NCBI GenBank assembly: GCA_946886855.1
Contig: CAMPJJ010000184.1
Coordinates: 1 to 6,463 of the forward strand
DNA length: 6,463 nt
From: an uncultured Roseateles sp.
GTDB lineage: Bacteria > Pseudomonadota > Gammaproteobacteria > Burkholderiales > Burkholderiaceae
Direction: 5' to 3'
Position numbers and translations under genes: made by a program. Below the pieces are notes generated by a model, which saw only the letters and a program-made list of their open reading frames with translations, did not search any database and was not told the DNA's origin. Below are positions 1-6,354 of this stretch, piece after piece. Each line of letters starts with the position of its first letter. Within the stretch, counting starts at the first letter, position 1.

Positions 1-682
1 CGCCGCGATCGATGGCCTGCGCCTCCGGCAGGCCGACCTGCTCCATCTGGAGCGCGTTGTTGCCGACGAACAGCGTCGGCGTGCGGACCTGCCTCGGCTG
101 GCCATGCAGCTCGATCGTGAGCCCGAGGCTGCGATGGCCCCGGAAGATCGTCGCCAGCACCGCGCCCACGGCGATCAGCCGGCTGCGGCCGAACTGCTGC
201 TTCCAGACCTCGCGGTCCTCGAGCGACTGCGAATAGAGGCCGATGCTCGCGTTGACGTTGAAGACCCGGTCGTTTAGCAGGCCCACCTGGACGGGCGAAG
301 GCCGCTCTTCGAGCAGCACGCGCAACGCACCGTCGAGCTCGGACGGGATCCCGTGCGTCCGGGCGAAGTAGTTGAAGGTGCCGCGCGGCAGCACGCCGAA
401 AGTGCAGCCGCTGCCGAGCACTTCCTGGACGACGCCGTTGATCGTGCCGTCGCCGCCGGCCGCGACGACGACGCCGTCGACCTCGCGAGCGCGTCGCACG
501 GCGTCGCGCGCCGTCTCGGCGAGCTTGCCTGGCGCCTCGATGGGCAGCAGGTGCACCTCGCGGCCGGCCGCACGGCAGGCGGCCTCGACGGCGGGGCCGA
601 CCTCGTCCCGATCGCCACGGCCGGAGGCGCGGTTGAAGACGACGAACAGGGGCGGAAGTCGGGACGCGGTGGGGGGGGACAT
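1..682 (-). CDS. Diacylglycerol kinase family lipid kinase (YegS/DgkB-like), N-terminal part, cut by left edge
   Basis: Translating the minus strand from the ATG at 682 gives 227 residues with no stop before the window edge, so the C-terminal part is missing. The protein opens with a nucleotide-binding fold (PLFVVFNRASGRG, residues 11-23), then the diagnostic GGDGT motif at residues 76-80 followed by INGVV, and a GVLPRGTFNYFAR segment at 96-108. These are the hallmarks of the DAGK catalytic domain. Family members phosphorylate diacylglycerol or related lipids with ATP at the inner membrane face; the exact substrate cannot be told here. Homologues are about 300 residues, so roughly a quarter is missing. 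ATG 682 lies just before the conserved first strand, as expected, but no good ribosome binding site precedes it. It lies 102 bp downstream of the HicB-like ORF on the same strand. Family assignment is secure; the physiological role is not. Confidence 0.9.
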   Translation of the reverse strand, partial: MSPPTASRLPPLFVVFNRASGRGDRDEVGPAVEAACRAAGREVHLLPIEAPGKLAETARDAVRRAREVDGVVVAAGGDGTINGVVQEVLGSGCTFGVLPRGTFNYFARTHGIPSELDGALRVLLEERPSPVQVGLLNDRVFNVNASIGLYSQSLEDREVWKQQFGRSRLIAVGAVLATIFRGHRSLGLTIELHGQPRQVRTPTLFVGNNALQMEQVGLPEAQAIDRG

Positions 683-784
683 GGACAAGGAGGCGCGTGG
701 CGAGGCCGAAAGCGGGAACGATAACCGTCCTGGCAAGCCGGGCGCCCGATCAGCCTGGGCCACCCCGTCCATGGACCCAGGGTT
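683..784. other. Intergenic spacer with two palindromes, possible terminator of the HicB-like ORF
   Basis: This gap separates the HicB-like stop codon from the lipid kinase start. It holds an inverted repeat CCTGGG (754-759) / CCCAGG (776-781) with a 16-nt loop ending in the 10-bp palindrome GTCCATGGAC (767-776), and a second perfect palindrome CGGGCGCCCG (739-748). The first lies just past the HicB-like stop in the direction of transcription and could help end that transcript. No run of T follows on the minus strand, so it is not a standard intrinsic terminator. No convincing promoter was seen. Confidence 0.3.
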
Positions 785-1075
785 CTAGCGACCGCCGCGG
801 AGGGCCACGTCTTCCAGACCGATCACCAGACGCCGACCGAGCAGTTGGACCGCCTCGGCGAGACGCGGCAGCTTGGAAGCATGATGCGGATCGAGCAAGC
901 GCCTCACTTCCTTTTCGTCGACGCCAAGTCGGCGCGCCAGTTGAACCTTCGACACGCTAGCGGACTGCATGGCGGCATGGAGCGCGGCCTTGGCGACCGT
1001 TTCCGGCGGCGGCGACACGAGATGTTCGCGTCGGCGCGCTCGTGTGGCTGCCGGAAAAGCGATGCCTTCCGACAT
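785..1075 (-). CDS. HicB-type antitoxin C-terminal (HTH) domain ORF, apparently N-terminally truncated and without HicA
   Basis: The 96-residue product from ATG 1075 is nearly all the DNA-binding half of a HicB antitoxin: VAKAALHAAMQSASVSKVQL (27-46), ARRLGVDEKEVRRLLDPHHA (47-66) and SKLPRLAEAVQLLGRRLVI (67-85). Full HicB proteins are about 130-150 residues, with an N-terminal HicA-neutralising domain of partial RNase H fold. That domain is absent. HicB-like sequence starts a little before the ATG: DEVFALYMSEG in the same frame resembles the usual end of the N-domain, and it begins almost exactly where the LysR stop codon lies (1105-1107). A hicA-like small RNA-binding ORF is not seen on either side. 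The start is uncertain: a GAGG lies about 15 nt before ATG 1075, too far to be convincing, and no other common start is in frame. It may be a decaying remnant or a free-standing small DNA-binding protein. Confidence 0.7.
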   Translation of the reverse strand: MSEGIAFPAATRARRREHLVSPPPETVAKAALHAAMQSASVSKVQLARRLGVDEKEVRRLLDPHHASKLPRLAEAVQLLGRRLVIGLEDVALRGGR

Positions 1076-1104
1076 GTAAAGCGCGAAGACCTCATCGGGA
1101 GAAG

Positions 1105-2028
1105 TCAGTCCTGACCGGCCATCAACGCCGTCACCAACGCGATCACCCCCGGCTGCTCCAGCGCCTGCGCCGAATGGCAGAGCATCAGCGTGCGGCGCGC
1201 CCACGGCTCGTCGAGGCGGGCGATGTGGACGCCCTCCGTCCGCTCGCGTTCGGCCGCGCTGCGCGACATCACCGCCACGCCCGCGCCGGCGTCGACGAGC
1301 CGGACGATCGCCTCGAAGCCCGACACGCGCACCCGGTGATGCGGCACGCGGCCGCTGCGCGCGGCCTGCGCCAGCAGGTAACGGCTCAGGCCGGCGTCGG
1401 CGCCGAGGCCGACGAAGGGACGATCCAGCAGTTCGATGAAACGAACGCTCTTCGGCGCCCGCCCGCGCTTGACCGCGGGCAGCAGCGCCACCAGCTCGTC
1501 CTCCACCCAGGGCCGCGCCGTCAGCCCCGTCGTGTCGACATGGTTGGTGACGATCACGACATCGGCAAGGCCTTCGCGCAAGGCTTGCAGCGCGGCGTCG
1601 CTGGGCATCTCCTGCAGCTCGACGTCGATGTCGGGATGCTCCGCGAGGAAGCGGCCGAGCCGCGGCGGCAGCGCCTCGACCAGCGCCGCCGTGTTGCCGA
1701 GCAGACGCACCGTCCCGCGCAGCCCCCGGCCGAAGGCCGACATCTCGATGTGCAGCGAATCCAGCTCGGACAGCACCCGCCGCGCCTGGCGCGACAGCGC
1801 CCGGCCCGCATCGGTCGCCACGACACCCGCCTTGGAACGATCCAGCAGACGCACGCCGACCCGGTGCTCGAGCGCCTTCAAGCGCGCGCTCGCGGCGGCG
1901 AGCGACAGGCTCATCACCGCCGCGCCGGCGGTGATCGATCCCTGCGCGGCGACCGCCTCGAACAGTTGCAGGTCGAAGGGATCGACGCGGTAGTCGATCG
2001 GGCGGGCGGTGGAGCGCGTTGCAGTCAT
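1105..2028 (-). CDS. LysR-family transcriptional regulator
   Basis: The 307-residue product has the usual LysR length and layout. The winged HTH is at about residues 16-75: FDLQLFEAVAAQGSITAGAA, then SARLKALEHRVGVRLLDRS, the family's recognition region and wing. A linker helix follows (76-98), then a periplasmic-binding-protein-like effector domain from about 104 (GTVRLLGNTAALVEALPPRL) to the end, with GLADVVIV at 153-160 and AGAGVAVMSRSAAERE near 248-262. It should act as a cytoplasmic tetramer responding to a small ligand. It is divergent from the TSUP transporter, the classic arrangement for a LysR regulator and its target. Start ATG 2028 is preceded by GGAAAG at a workable distance; ATG 2064 would add 12 residues but its AGAGG is directly adjacent. 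The ligand is unknown. Its stop lies about 30 bp upstream of the HicB-like ATG. Confidence 0.93.
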   Translation of the reverse strand: MTATRSTARPIDYRVDPFDLQLFEAVAAQGSITAGAAVMSLSLAAASARLKALEHRVGVRLLDRSKAGVVATDAGRALSRQARRVLSELDSLHIEMSAFGRGLRGTVRLLGNTAALVEALPPRLGRFLAEHPDIDVELQEMPSDAALQALREGLADVVIVTNHVDTTGLTARPWVEDELVALLPAVKRGRAPKSVRFIELLDRPFVGLGADAGLSRYLLAQAARSGRVPHHRVRVSGFEAIVRLVDAGAGVAVMSRSAAERERTEGVHIARLDEPWARRTLMLCHSAQALEQPGVIALVTALMAGQD

Positions 2029-2139
2029 CGAGGCTTTCCAGGTCCTGTCGGCGTTCGGGGTCATCCTCTTGCGAACGCGAAGGATATCCGCCGTACATCG
2101 AGATCGACATCGCGCGCTCGCCACTCGAAGATGCGCCGC
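2029..2139. promoter_or_regulatory. Divergent control region between LysR regulator and TSUP transporter
   Basis: This short region must hold promoters for both divergent genes. It contains an inverted repeat GCGTTCG (2051-2057) / CGAACGC (2072-2078) separated by 14 nt and, next to it, the 8-bp palindrome GGATATCC (2082-2089). Either is a candidate operator for the LysR protein; neither is a strict T-N11-A box. A weak plus-strand promoter guess is TTGCGA (2069-2074) with TACATC (2094-2099), but the 19-nt spacing and poor -10 make this unreliable. That the region is regulatory follows from gene arrangement; the specific sites are inference. Confidence 0.45.
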
Positions 2140-2886
2140 ATGGCTTCCACCTCCTTCGCGGCGCTCGCCCCCTGGCTCGGCATCGGGCTCGTCTTCGTGC
2201 TGGCCGGCGGCGTCAAGGGCGTCACCGGCATGGGCCTGCCCACCGTCGCCATGAGCCTGCTCGGCCTGTGGATGGCTCCCGCGCAGGCCGCGGCGCTGCT
2301 GGTGATGCCGTCCCTCGTCACCAACATCGCCCAGTGCCAGGGACCGGCCTGGCGCCGCATCGTCGCGACGCTGTGGCCGGTGTGGCTCGGCATGATCGTC
2401 GCCACGGTGTGGGGGCCGGATCTCAGCTCGATCGCCCCGATCGACGCGCGGCTCGCGCTGGGCGTCATCCTCGTCGTCTACGGCTGCTGGGGCCTGTGGA
2501 AGCCCGTCGTGCCGCAGCTCTCGCCGCATGCGCGGTGGATCGGCCTGGCCGCCGGATTGGCGACGGGTTTCGTCACCGCCTCGACCGCCGTCTTCGCGCT
2601 GCCGCTGGTGCCCTACCTCCAGGCCCTGCGTCTGGACAAGGACACCATGATCCAGGCGCTCGGACTGTCCTTCACCGTCGCGACGCTGTCGTTGGCCGCA
2701 CGGCTGCACTCGTTCGAGAGCGGTTCGGTGCTGTCCGTGTCCTCGCTGGTGGCGCTGGCCGCCGCTTTCGCCGGGCTGGGCGTCGGCGCCGCCGTGCGGG
2801 CGAGGATCAGCCCCACGACCTTCCAGCGCGCGCTCTTCGTCGTCTTCATCGTGCTCGGCCTCGCGAACCTGTGGCGCGGGCTGTGA
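2140..2886 (+). CDS. TSUP family (TauE/SafE-type) membrane transporter
   Basis: The 248-residue product is strongly hydrophobic, with about seven or eight predicted membrane segments (roughly residues 10-30, 35-57, 76-94, 104-120, 132-151, 174-188, 198-220, 229-246). The first carries the glycine-rich GGVKGVTGMGLP (23-34) typical of TSUP proteins, and the second half repeats the pattern (GLAAGLATGFVTASTAVFAL, 135-154), matching the family's internal duplication. Family length is about 250 residues, so it appears complete. TSUP proteins move sulfite, sulfoacetate or other small organic anions across the inner membrane; no substrate can be read from the sequence. The start is either ATG 2140 (GAAGA about 8 nt upstream) or ATG 2131 (adds MRR); I prefer 2140. 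It is divergent from the LysR gene, its probable regulator, and converges on the chemoreceptor gene with 18 bp between stops. Confidence 0.9.
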   Translation: MASTSFAALAPWLGIGLVFVLAGGVKGVTGMGLPTVAMSLLGLWMAPAQAAALLVMPSLVTNIAQCQGPAWRRIVATLWPVWLGMIVATVWGPDLSSIAPIDARLALGVILVVYGCWGLWKPVVPQLSPHARWIGLAAGLATGFVTASTAVFALPLVPYLQALRLDKDTMIQALGLSFTVATLSLAARLHSFESGSVLSVSSLVALAAAFAGLGVGAAVRARISPTTFQRALFVVFIVLGLANLWRGL

Positions 2887-2896
2887 GCACGACCCT

Positions 2897-2917
2897 GCCG
2901 GCGCTCAGCCCAGCCGG
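2897..2917. terminator. Weak GC hairpin at the convergent gene junction
   Basis: CCGGC (2898-2902) can pair with GCCGG (2913-2917) around a 10-nt loop that includes the chemoreceptor stop codon. It sits where the transporter and chemoreceptor transcripts converge and could slow both polymerases. There is no T run on either strand, so intrinsic termination is doubtful. Confidence 0.2.
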
Positions 2918-4776
2918 AACGCCGACGCCAGCTCGTTCATCCGTTCCGCCTGATCGTTGAGCGAGGCGGCCGACGCGGCGGCCTCCTCGACCAGCGCCGC
3001 GTTCTGCTGGACCATGCGTTCGACGTCGGTGAAGGTGCCGCGGAGGTGCTGGAGGCTGACGGCCTCCTCCGCCACCTCGTGGACGATGCGCTCGATCTCG
3101 GCGCTGACGGCGCCAATGCCGCGCTCGATGCCGGCGATGGCCGCGCCCGCGGCCTGCACCTCGGCCTGTCCGCGCTCGACGCGCGCGACCGATTCGCCGA
3201 TCAGCACCTTGACCTCGCCCGCCGCGCCGGCGCTGCGCTTGGCCAGGTTGCGCACCTCGGCCGCGACCACCGCGAAACCGCGGCCCTGCTCGCCCGCCCG
3301 CGCCGCCTCGACGGCTGCGTTCAGCGCCAGGATGTTGGTCTGGAACGCGATCATGTCGATCACCGACACGATCTCCGACATGCGCCTGGAACTCGCGCCG
3401 ATCGACGTCATCGTCTCGACGAAGCCCTGCACCATGCGACCGCCGGCGGCCGCGCTGGCGCTGGCTTCATCGGCGAGGCCGCGGGTGCGGACCGAGGCCT
3501 GCGCCGTGCCGTCCAGCGTCTCCGACAGGCGCTGCACGTTGCTCGAGGCCTCCTGCACGCGCGCGGCGGCGTGCTCGCTGCGCACGCTCAGGTCCTGGTT
3601 GCCGGAGGCGATCTCGTCGGCGGCGCCGTGGATCTCGCCCGACGCGACCTGCATCTGCGTCACCAGGCCGCGCAGCCGGTCGCGCATCGACCGGATCGCA
3701 TCGAGCATCCGGCCGAGGTCGTCGTTCGTGTGCCACGAGGACTCGGCGGTCAAATCACCTTGCGCGATGCGCTCGGTCAGCGTCTCCGCCTCGTGGATCG
3801 GACGCCAGACGCCGACCAGCGTGCGCCACAGCACCAGACCCATCGCGACCAGCCCGCCGATCACGACGACGGTCGTCAGCAGGAAGCGGTGCGCGACGGC
3901 GGACTCGCTGTCGTCGAGCCGTTGCGCGAGCGTGTCCATCACGCGCGCGGAGAGTTCCGACTGCAGCACCGCGCCCTTCTTCAGCGTGGCGACGAGTTGG
4001 TCGAGCGGGTAGTTCACATCCTTCGCCGACGCGTCGAGCGCCTCCAGCACGACCTGGCGCTGCTGGGCGACGCGCTGCAGCGTCTCGGCGTAGTCGGCCG
4101 CGTGGGCCTCGTCCGCGACGGCGGCCTGGCGCAGGGCGGCGTTGAGCTGGCGCAGGTCCGCGCGGTAACGCCCCGCCGCGTTGCCCACCGCGGCGACGTC
4201 GTCGACCGCGGCTGCGGCGCCGATCGCGCCGAGCTCGGCCAGCGTGTCGGTCAACTGCGGCGCGACCTGCAGGCCGGCGACGACGTTGAAGTAGGTCGCG
4301 CCGTCCTGTTGCATCAGCAGCCCGGAGCGGGCGTTCAGTTGCGCGACGGCATCGAAGATCGCATCGAAGAGCGCGCGGTACTGAGGCGCCTGGACCTGGA
4401 GCATCTGGCTCACGCCCTTGGCGTGGAGCGCCTTGAACTGATCGCGGATCTTCGTGGCCTCCTCGGTCAGCGCGTCGCCGTGCCGCACGTCGTCGAGCTC
4501 GGCGAGCACGGCCTGGAAGTCCTTGTCGATCTTCGCGGCAGCGGCGTCGCGGGCGGCAGCCTGCTCGGGATGGCTGGAGGCGGTGGCCGAGGCCATGCGG
4601 TGGTCGGCGAGATCGGCGATCACGCGCTGCCAGGCCTGGTTGGCGGGCAGCGCGGCGCGTTGCGCCTTGACGGTGCGCAGTGCTTCCAGGAGGTTGAAGC
4701 CCAGCTGCGCGGTGGGCAGCAGGCAGACGGCGCCGCACAGGAGCGCGACGACGGCGAGACGGTGTTTGAGAGACAT
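2905..4776 (-). CDS. Methyl-accepting chemotaxis protein (transmembrane chemoreceptor)
   Basis: The 623-residue product is a complete receptor. Membrane segment 1 lies at about 8-30, a periplasmic, mostly helical sensor domain at about 31-296, membrane segment 2 at 298-319 ([19 protein letters not shown]), and a HAMP domain at about 319-371 ([20 protein letters not shown]). The cytoplasmic signalling coil has its hairpin tip around 478-515: [20 protein letters not shown] then [20 protein letters not shown], the region that contacts CheA and CheW. The C-terminal helix ([13 protein letters not shown], 589-601) is an expected methylation region. The protein ends AFRLG, with no NWETF-like pentapeptide, so CheR and CheB would have to act without that tether. 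The sensor domain, at about 265 residues, is larger than a plain four-helix bundle domain; its ligand is unknown. Start ATG 4776 directly precedes the first membrane segment. It stands alone, with no che genes nearby. Confidence 0.96.
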   Translation of the reverse strand: MSLKHRLAVVALLCGAVCLLPTAQLGFNLLEALRTVKAQRAALPANQAWQRVIADLADHRMASATASSHPEQAAARDAAAAKIDKDFQAVLAELDDVRHGDALTEEATKIRDQFKALHAKGVSQMLQVQAPQYRALFDAIFDAVAQLNARSGLLMQQDGATYFNVVAGLQVAPQLTDTLAELGAIGAAAAVDDVAAVGNAAGRYRADLRQLNAALRQAAVADEAHAADYAETLQRVAQQRQVVLEALDASAKDVNYPLDQLVATLKKGAVLQSELSARVMDTLAQRLDDSESAVAHRFLLTTVVVIGGLVAMGLVLWRTLVGVWRPIHEAETLTERIAQGDLTAESSWHTNDDLGRMLDAIRSMRDRLRGLVTQMQVASGEIHGAADEIASGNQDLSVRSEHAAARVQEASSNVQRLSETLDGTAQASVRTRGLADEASASAAAGGRMVQGFVETMTSIGASSRRMSEIVSVIDMIAFQTNILALNAAVEAARAGEQGRGFAVVAAEVRNLAKRSAGAAGEVKVLIGESVARVERGQAEVQAAGAAIAGIERGIGAVSAEIERIVHEVAEEAVSLQHLRGTFTDVERMVQQNAALVEEAAASAASLNDQAERMNELASAFRLG

Positions 4777-4860
4777 CGGGCGGGACCTTGGGAGGCCGGT
4801 GCTGGGGAGGCGCCGCGAGTCTTGCAATGCTTCGTTACAGCTACGGGACAACCCGGAGAT

Positions 4861-4894
4861 CCGCTTGTGAGGTGGCCGGGAAGCGGGGGTTTTT
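4861..4894 (+). terminator. Intrinsic-terminator-like hairpin plus T run on the plus strand
   Basis: CCGCTT (4861-4866) pairs with AAGCGG (4881-4886) around a 14-nt loop and is followed by GGG and TTTTT (4890-4894). The polarity is plus strand, yet the neighbours on both sides are on the minus strand, so it ends no visible gene. The long loop and the three G between stem and T run weaken the call. It could end antisense or leader transcription, or be chance. Confidence 0.3.
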
Positions 4895-4913
4895 AACGGT
4901 CGGGCCGTGGGGT

Positions 4914-4930
4914 CGGGCGCAGGCCGCCCG
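4914..4930 (-). terminator. GC-rich hairpin just after the CPCC gene
   Basis: CGGGCG (4914-4919) and CGCCCG (4925-4930) form a perfect 6-bp stem with a 5-nt loop, 17 bp past the stop codon of the CPCC gene in its direction of transcription. No T run follows on the minus strand, so it may only protect the transcript end or pause polymerase at the end of the three-gene unit. Confidence 0.35.
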
Positions 4931-4947
4931 GAGCGCTTCGCCGTGGA

Positions 4948-5487
4948 TCAGGCGTAGCGATCGCGCCGGTCCGGGAGTACGTGCGCCAACGCGCCTTCGT
5001 CACAGGCGCCGATGCGCTGAAAGTTCTCTCTCGCCTCGCGCAGCGTCATGTGATTGGGCCCGCCCCTTGGGTCCAACGGGGAGTCGCCTTCGTCTTCCCA
5101 GAAACAGATCTGGCAGATCTCGTAGTGCCCCCGCTGGCCCAGGGAGCGATACCCGCAGCACGGGCAGGCGACCCTCGGTTCGACGAGCCCGTCGACCACC
5201 GCGTCGACACCGAGATCGGCGAGACGTCGGCTGAGATAGTCGTTGCGCACACCGATGTAACGATGCCGAAGGGCGATCAGCAGCAGGGGATCGAAAAGAG
5301 CGAGCTCTGCGTCGACAGGGGTGTCGGTGTCGCCCAATGCCTGCTTCAGCTCGATAGGAAGCTCTGCGTACTCCTCGTCATCCTCATCGATGGACCACCA
5401 GTTGAGCAGGTGAGACTCGCGGGCTGGCGCGGTCAGCTCGGCAAGCTCATGGCGAGCGAGTAGGGCGACAGCTTCGGTTCTGGTCAT
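4948..5487 (-). CDS. CPCC-type cysteine-rich protein with a conserved-looking N-terminal domain
   Basis: The 179-residue product has a C-terminal cysteine-rich module: ACPCCGYRSLGQRGHYEICQ (107-126) then ICFWEDEGDSPLDPRGGPNH (127-146) and MTLREARENFQRIGACDEG (147-165). CPCC at 108-111 and CxxC at 125-128 form an obvious zinc-ribbon-like site; the pattern matches the Pfam cysteine-rich CPCC family. The N-terminal 100 residues (MTRTEAVALLARHELAELTA, LLNWWSID at 27-34, FDPLLLIALRHRYIGVRNDYL at 65-85) are acidic and helical and resemble, from memory, the N-terminal part found in longer CPCC proteins. The function is unknown. It is third and last of three same-strand small genes, after an Imm11-type immunity gene with a 64-bp gap, so a role in toxin immunity is plausible but inferred. 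Start ATG 5487 lacks a clear ribosome binding site; a TTG at 5598 would overlap the upstream gene and is less likely. Confidence 0.85.
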   Translation of the reverse strand: MTRTEAVALLARHELAELTAPARESHLLNWWSIDEDDEEYAELPIELKQALGDTDTPVDAELALFDPLLLIALRHRYIGVRNDYLSRRLADLGVDAVVDGLVEPRVACPCCGYRSLGQRGHYEICQICFWEDEGDSPLDPRGGPNHMTLREARENFQRIGACDEGALAHVLPDRRDRYA

Positions 5488-5551
5488 TCGTGCAAGTAGA
5501 CCAGGACATCCAGAGAGAAGAAATTTCCTGTCGCCATGAGATCGGAGGATT

Positions 5552-6118
5552 TCAGTCAACCCTTTGGTACACGACACCGGACAGGCCGCACTTTTCAAGA
5601 AGGCGCTTCACATCATCCGAAACGATCAAGGCAATCCCCCATCCGGCGACGCGAAAGATCTGGCGACCTTCTACGCGTGAGCCGTCGATCTTCAGTCCGA
5701 TCACCATCCGATACTGGCCGACCTTATCCGGTCGACCATCGCTCGCGGTCCAACGCATGACCTGAGATCGCGAGTCGTCAAGGCACGCCACACGTTCACA
5801 CACGTTCAAGATCTCGAAGCTCTGGTCTTCGCCGACAACGACTGGGATGCGCTGGATCGCTGGACCCACCAGTTCCTCCAGCTTCTCGTTGACGACCGCG
5901 GGCGAAATCAACATATCAAAAGCCGCGAAATTGAATCCGACACGTGTCCCTTCGACCCCCACAGGAACGTGCAAGCGCGGCTGAGATGGGACAGGCACTC
6001 CGTCCGTAAAGATCCGCGCGTCAATTTCGCTGCCCGAAGGATCGATGGGAGCTCCCAGAAACCAGCGATCCTCGATCGAAGGATCGGCAAGCAAGCGATA
6101 GAAGTTTTTGCTGGTCAC
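5552..6118 (-). CDS. Imm11/DUF1629 family immunity-type protein
   Basis: The 188-residue product matches the Imm11 (DUF1629) pattern along its length: FYRLLADPSIEDRWFLGAPI (6-25), IDARIFTDGVPVP (32-44), FNFAAFDMLISPAVVNEKLE (62-81), IQRIPVVV (88-95), FEILNV (101-106), VACLDDSRSQ (110-119), DGRPDKVGQYRMV (127-139) and FRVAGWGIALIVSDDVK (155-171). This family is predicted to supply immunity proteins in bacterial polymorphic-toxin systems, neutralising a secreted toxin in the cytoplasm; the cognate toxin is not in view. No signal peptide or membrane segment is seen. The start is GTG 6118, 17 bp after the DUF2283-type stop, which suggests co-transcription. The frame is open further upstream, where an ATT (6139-6137) would give MIQVDELV, so the N-terminus is uncertain by seven residues. 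GC content here is about half (30 of 60 at 5881-5940), well below the chemoreceptor gene. Confidence 0.85.
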   Translation of the reverse strand: MTSKNFYRLLADPSIEDRWFLGAPIDPSGSEIDARIFTDGVPVPSQPRLHVPVGVEGTRVGFNFAAFDMLISPAVVNEKLEELVGPAIQRIPVVVGEDQSFEILNVCERVACLDDSRSQVMRWTASDGRPDKVGQYRMVIGLKIDGSRVEGRQIFRVAGWGIALIVSDDVKRLLEKCGLSGVVYQRVD

Positions 6119-6135
6119 GAGTTCGTCGACCTGAA

Positions 6136-6354
6136 TCAGTTGAGCAGTTCGATGCCGATGAGACGGCCTGACGCATCGAGGTCGAGATAGACGTCCGGGC
6201 CCTGATAAGGCATCAGATCCGAGAGCCTCACCGTTCTGAGAACGCGACGCTCAGTCGCGTCGCTGGGGTCGGCAGACGCGGGAAGCCGAAGGTAGGCGAC
6301 CTCCGGGTCGCCATCGCTGACCCGGAGCTCGAAGAACACGTTTTCCTTTTTCAT
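6136..6354 (-). CDS. DUF2283-type small protein
   Basis: The 72-residue product from ATG 6354 ends in VYLDLDASGRLIGIELLN (55-72), the signature of DUF2283, and has the family's earlier elements in order: EVAYLRLP (18-25) and VLRTVRLSD (38-46). Family members are small beta-rich proteins of about 60-80 residues with no settled function. The start is well supported: AAGGGG lies 7 nt upstream. The frame stays open to the window edge, so a longer protein is formally possible, but the upstream translation lacks family resemblance. The ATG overlaps a TGA of another upstream frame as ATGA (6351-6354), an arrangement common in translationally coupled operons. It is followed after 17 bp by the Imm11-type gene, so the two are probably expressed together. 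A role as an immunity or accessory component of a toxin locus is inference from context. Confidence 0.75.
   Translation of the reverse strand: MKKENVFFELRVSDGDPEVAYLRLPASADPSDATERRVLRTVRLSDLMPYQGPDVYLDLDASGRLIGIELLN

Larger units (their letters stand above)
4777..4947. other. Intergenic region upstream of the chemoreceptor, with hairpins
   Basis: This 171-bp gap carries the upstream region of the chemoreceptor and the trailer of the CPCC gene, both on the minus strand. Two hairpins are described as separate entries. No convincing sigma-70 promoter was seen. A TAAA (4895-4892 on the minus strand) followed 15 nt later by GCC (4876-4874) recalls the core of a flagellar sigma-28 promoter, but the GATAA half of the -10 is missing, so I do not call it. 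Confidence 0.4.

Noticed and set aside
274..788. Several plus- and minus-strand small ORFs over the lipid kinase gene and the adjacent gap
   Set aside because: They are shadows of the kinase frame, which carries the GGDGT motif and runs unbroken to the edge.
1120..2110. Minus-strand frame that would extend the HicB-like ORF to 441 residues
   Set aside because: Upstream of about 1110 it runs through the LysR gene in another frame and shows only arginine- and glycine-rich shadow sequence.
1042..2130. Long plus-strand frame extending the TSUP transporter upstream for about 360 residues
   Set aside because: It lies opposite the LysR gene and its translation is low-complexity R/A/H; family length and membrane layout support a start at 2140 or 2131.
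4874..4895. Sigma-28-like promoter for the chemoreceptor (TAAA-N15-GCC)
   Set aside because: Only the TAAA and GCC cores match; the rest of the -10 element does not, so chance is the simpler explanation.
3046..4896. A 616-residue plus-strand open frame opposite the chemoreceptor gene
   Set aside because: It is antisense to a clear receptor gene, rich in R, G, H and L with no domain, and arises from high third-position GC on the other strand.
6065..6086. Near-palindrome CGATCC..GGATCG around TCGATCGA
   Set aside because: It falls inside the Imm11-type coding sequence and is explained by the codons for DPSIEDR; no second copy was seen.
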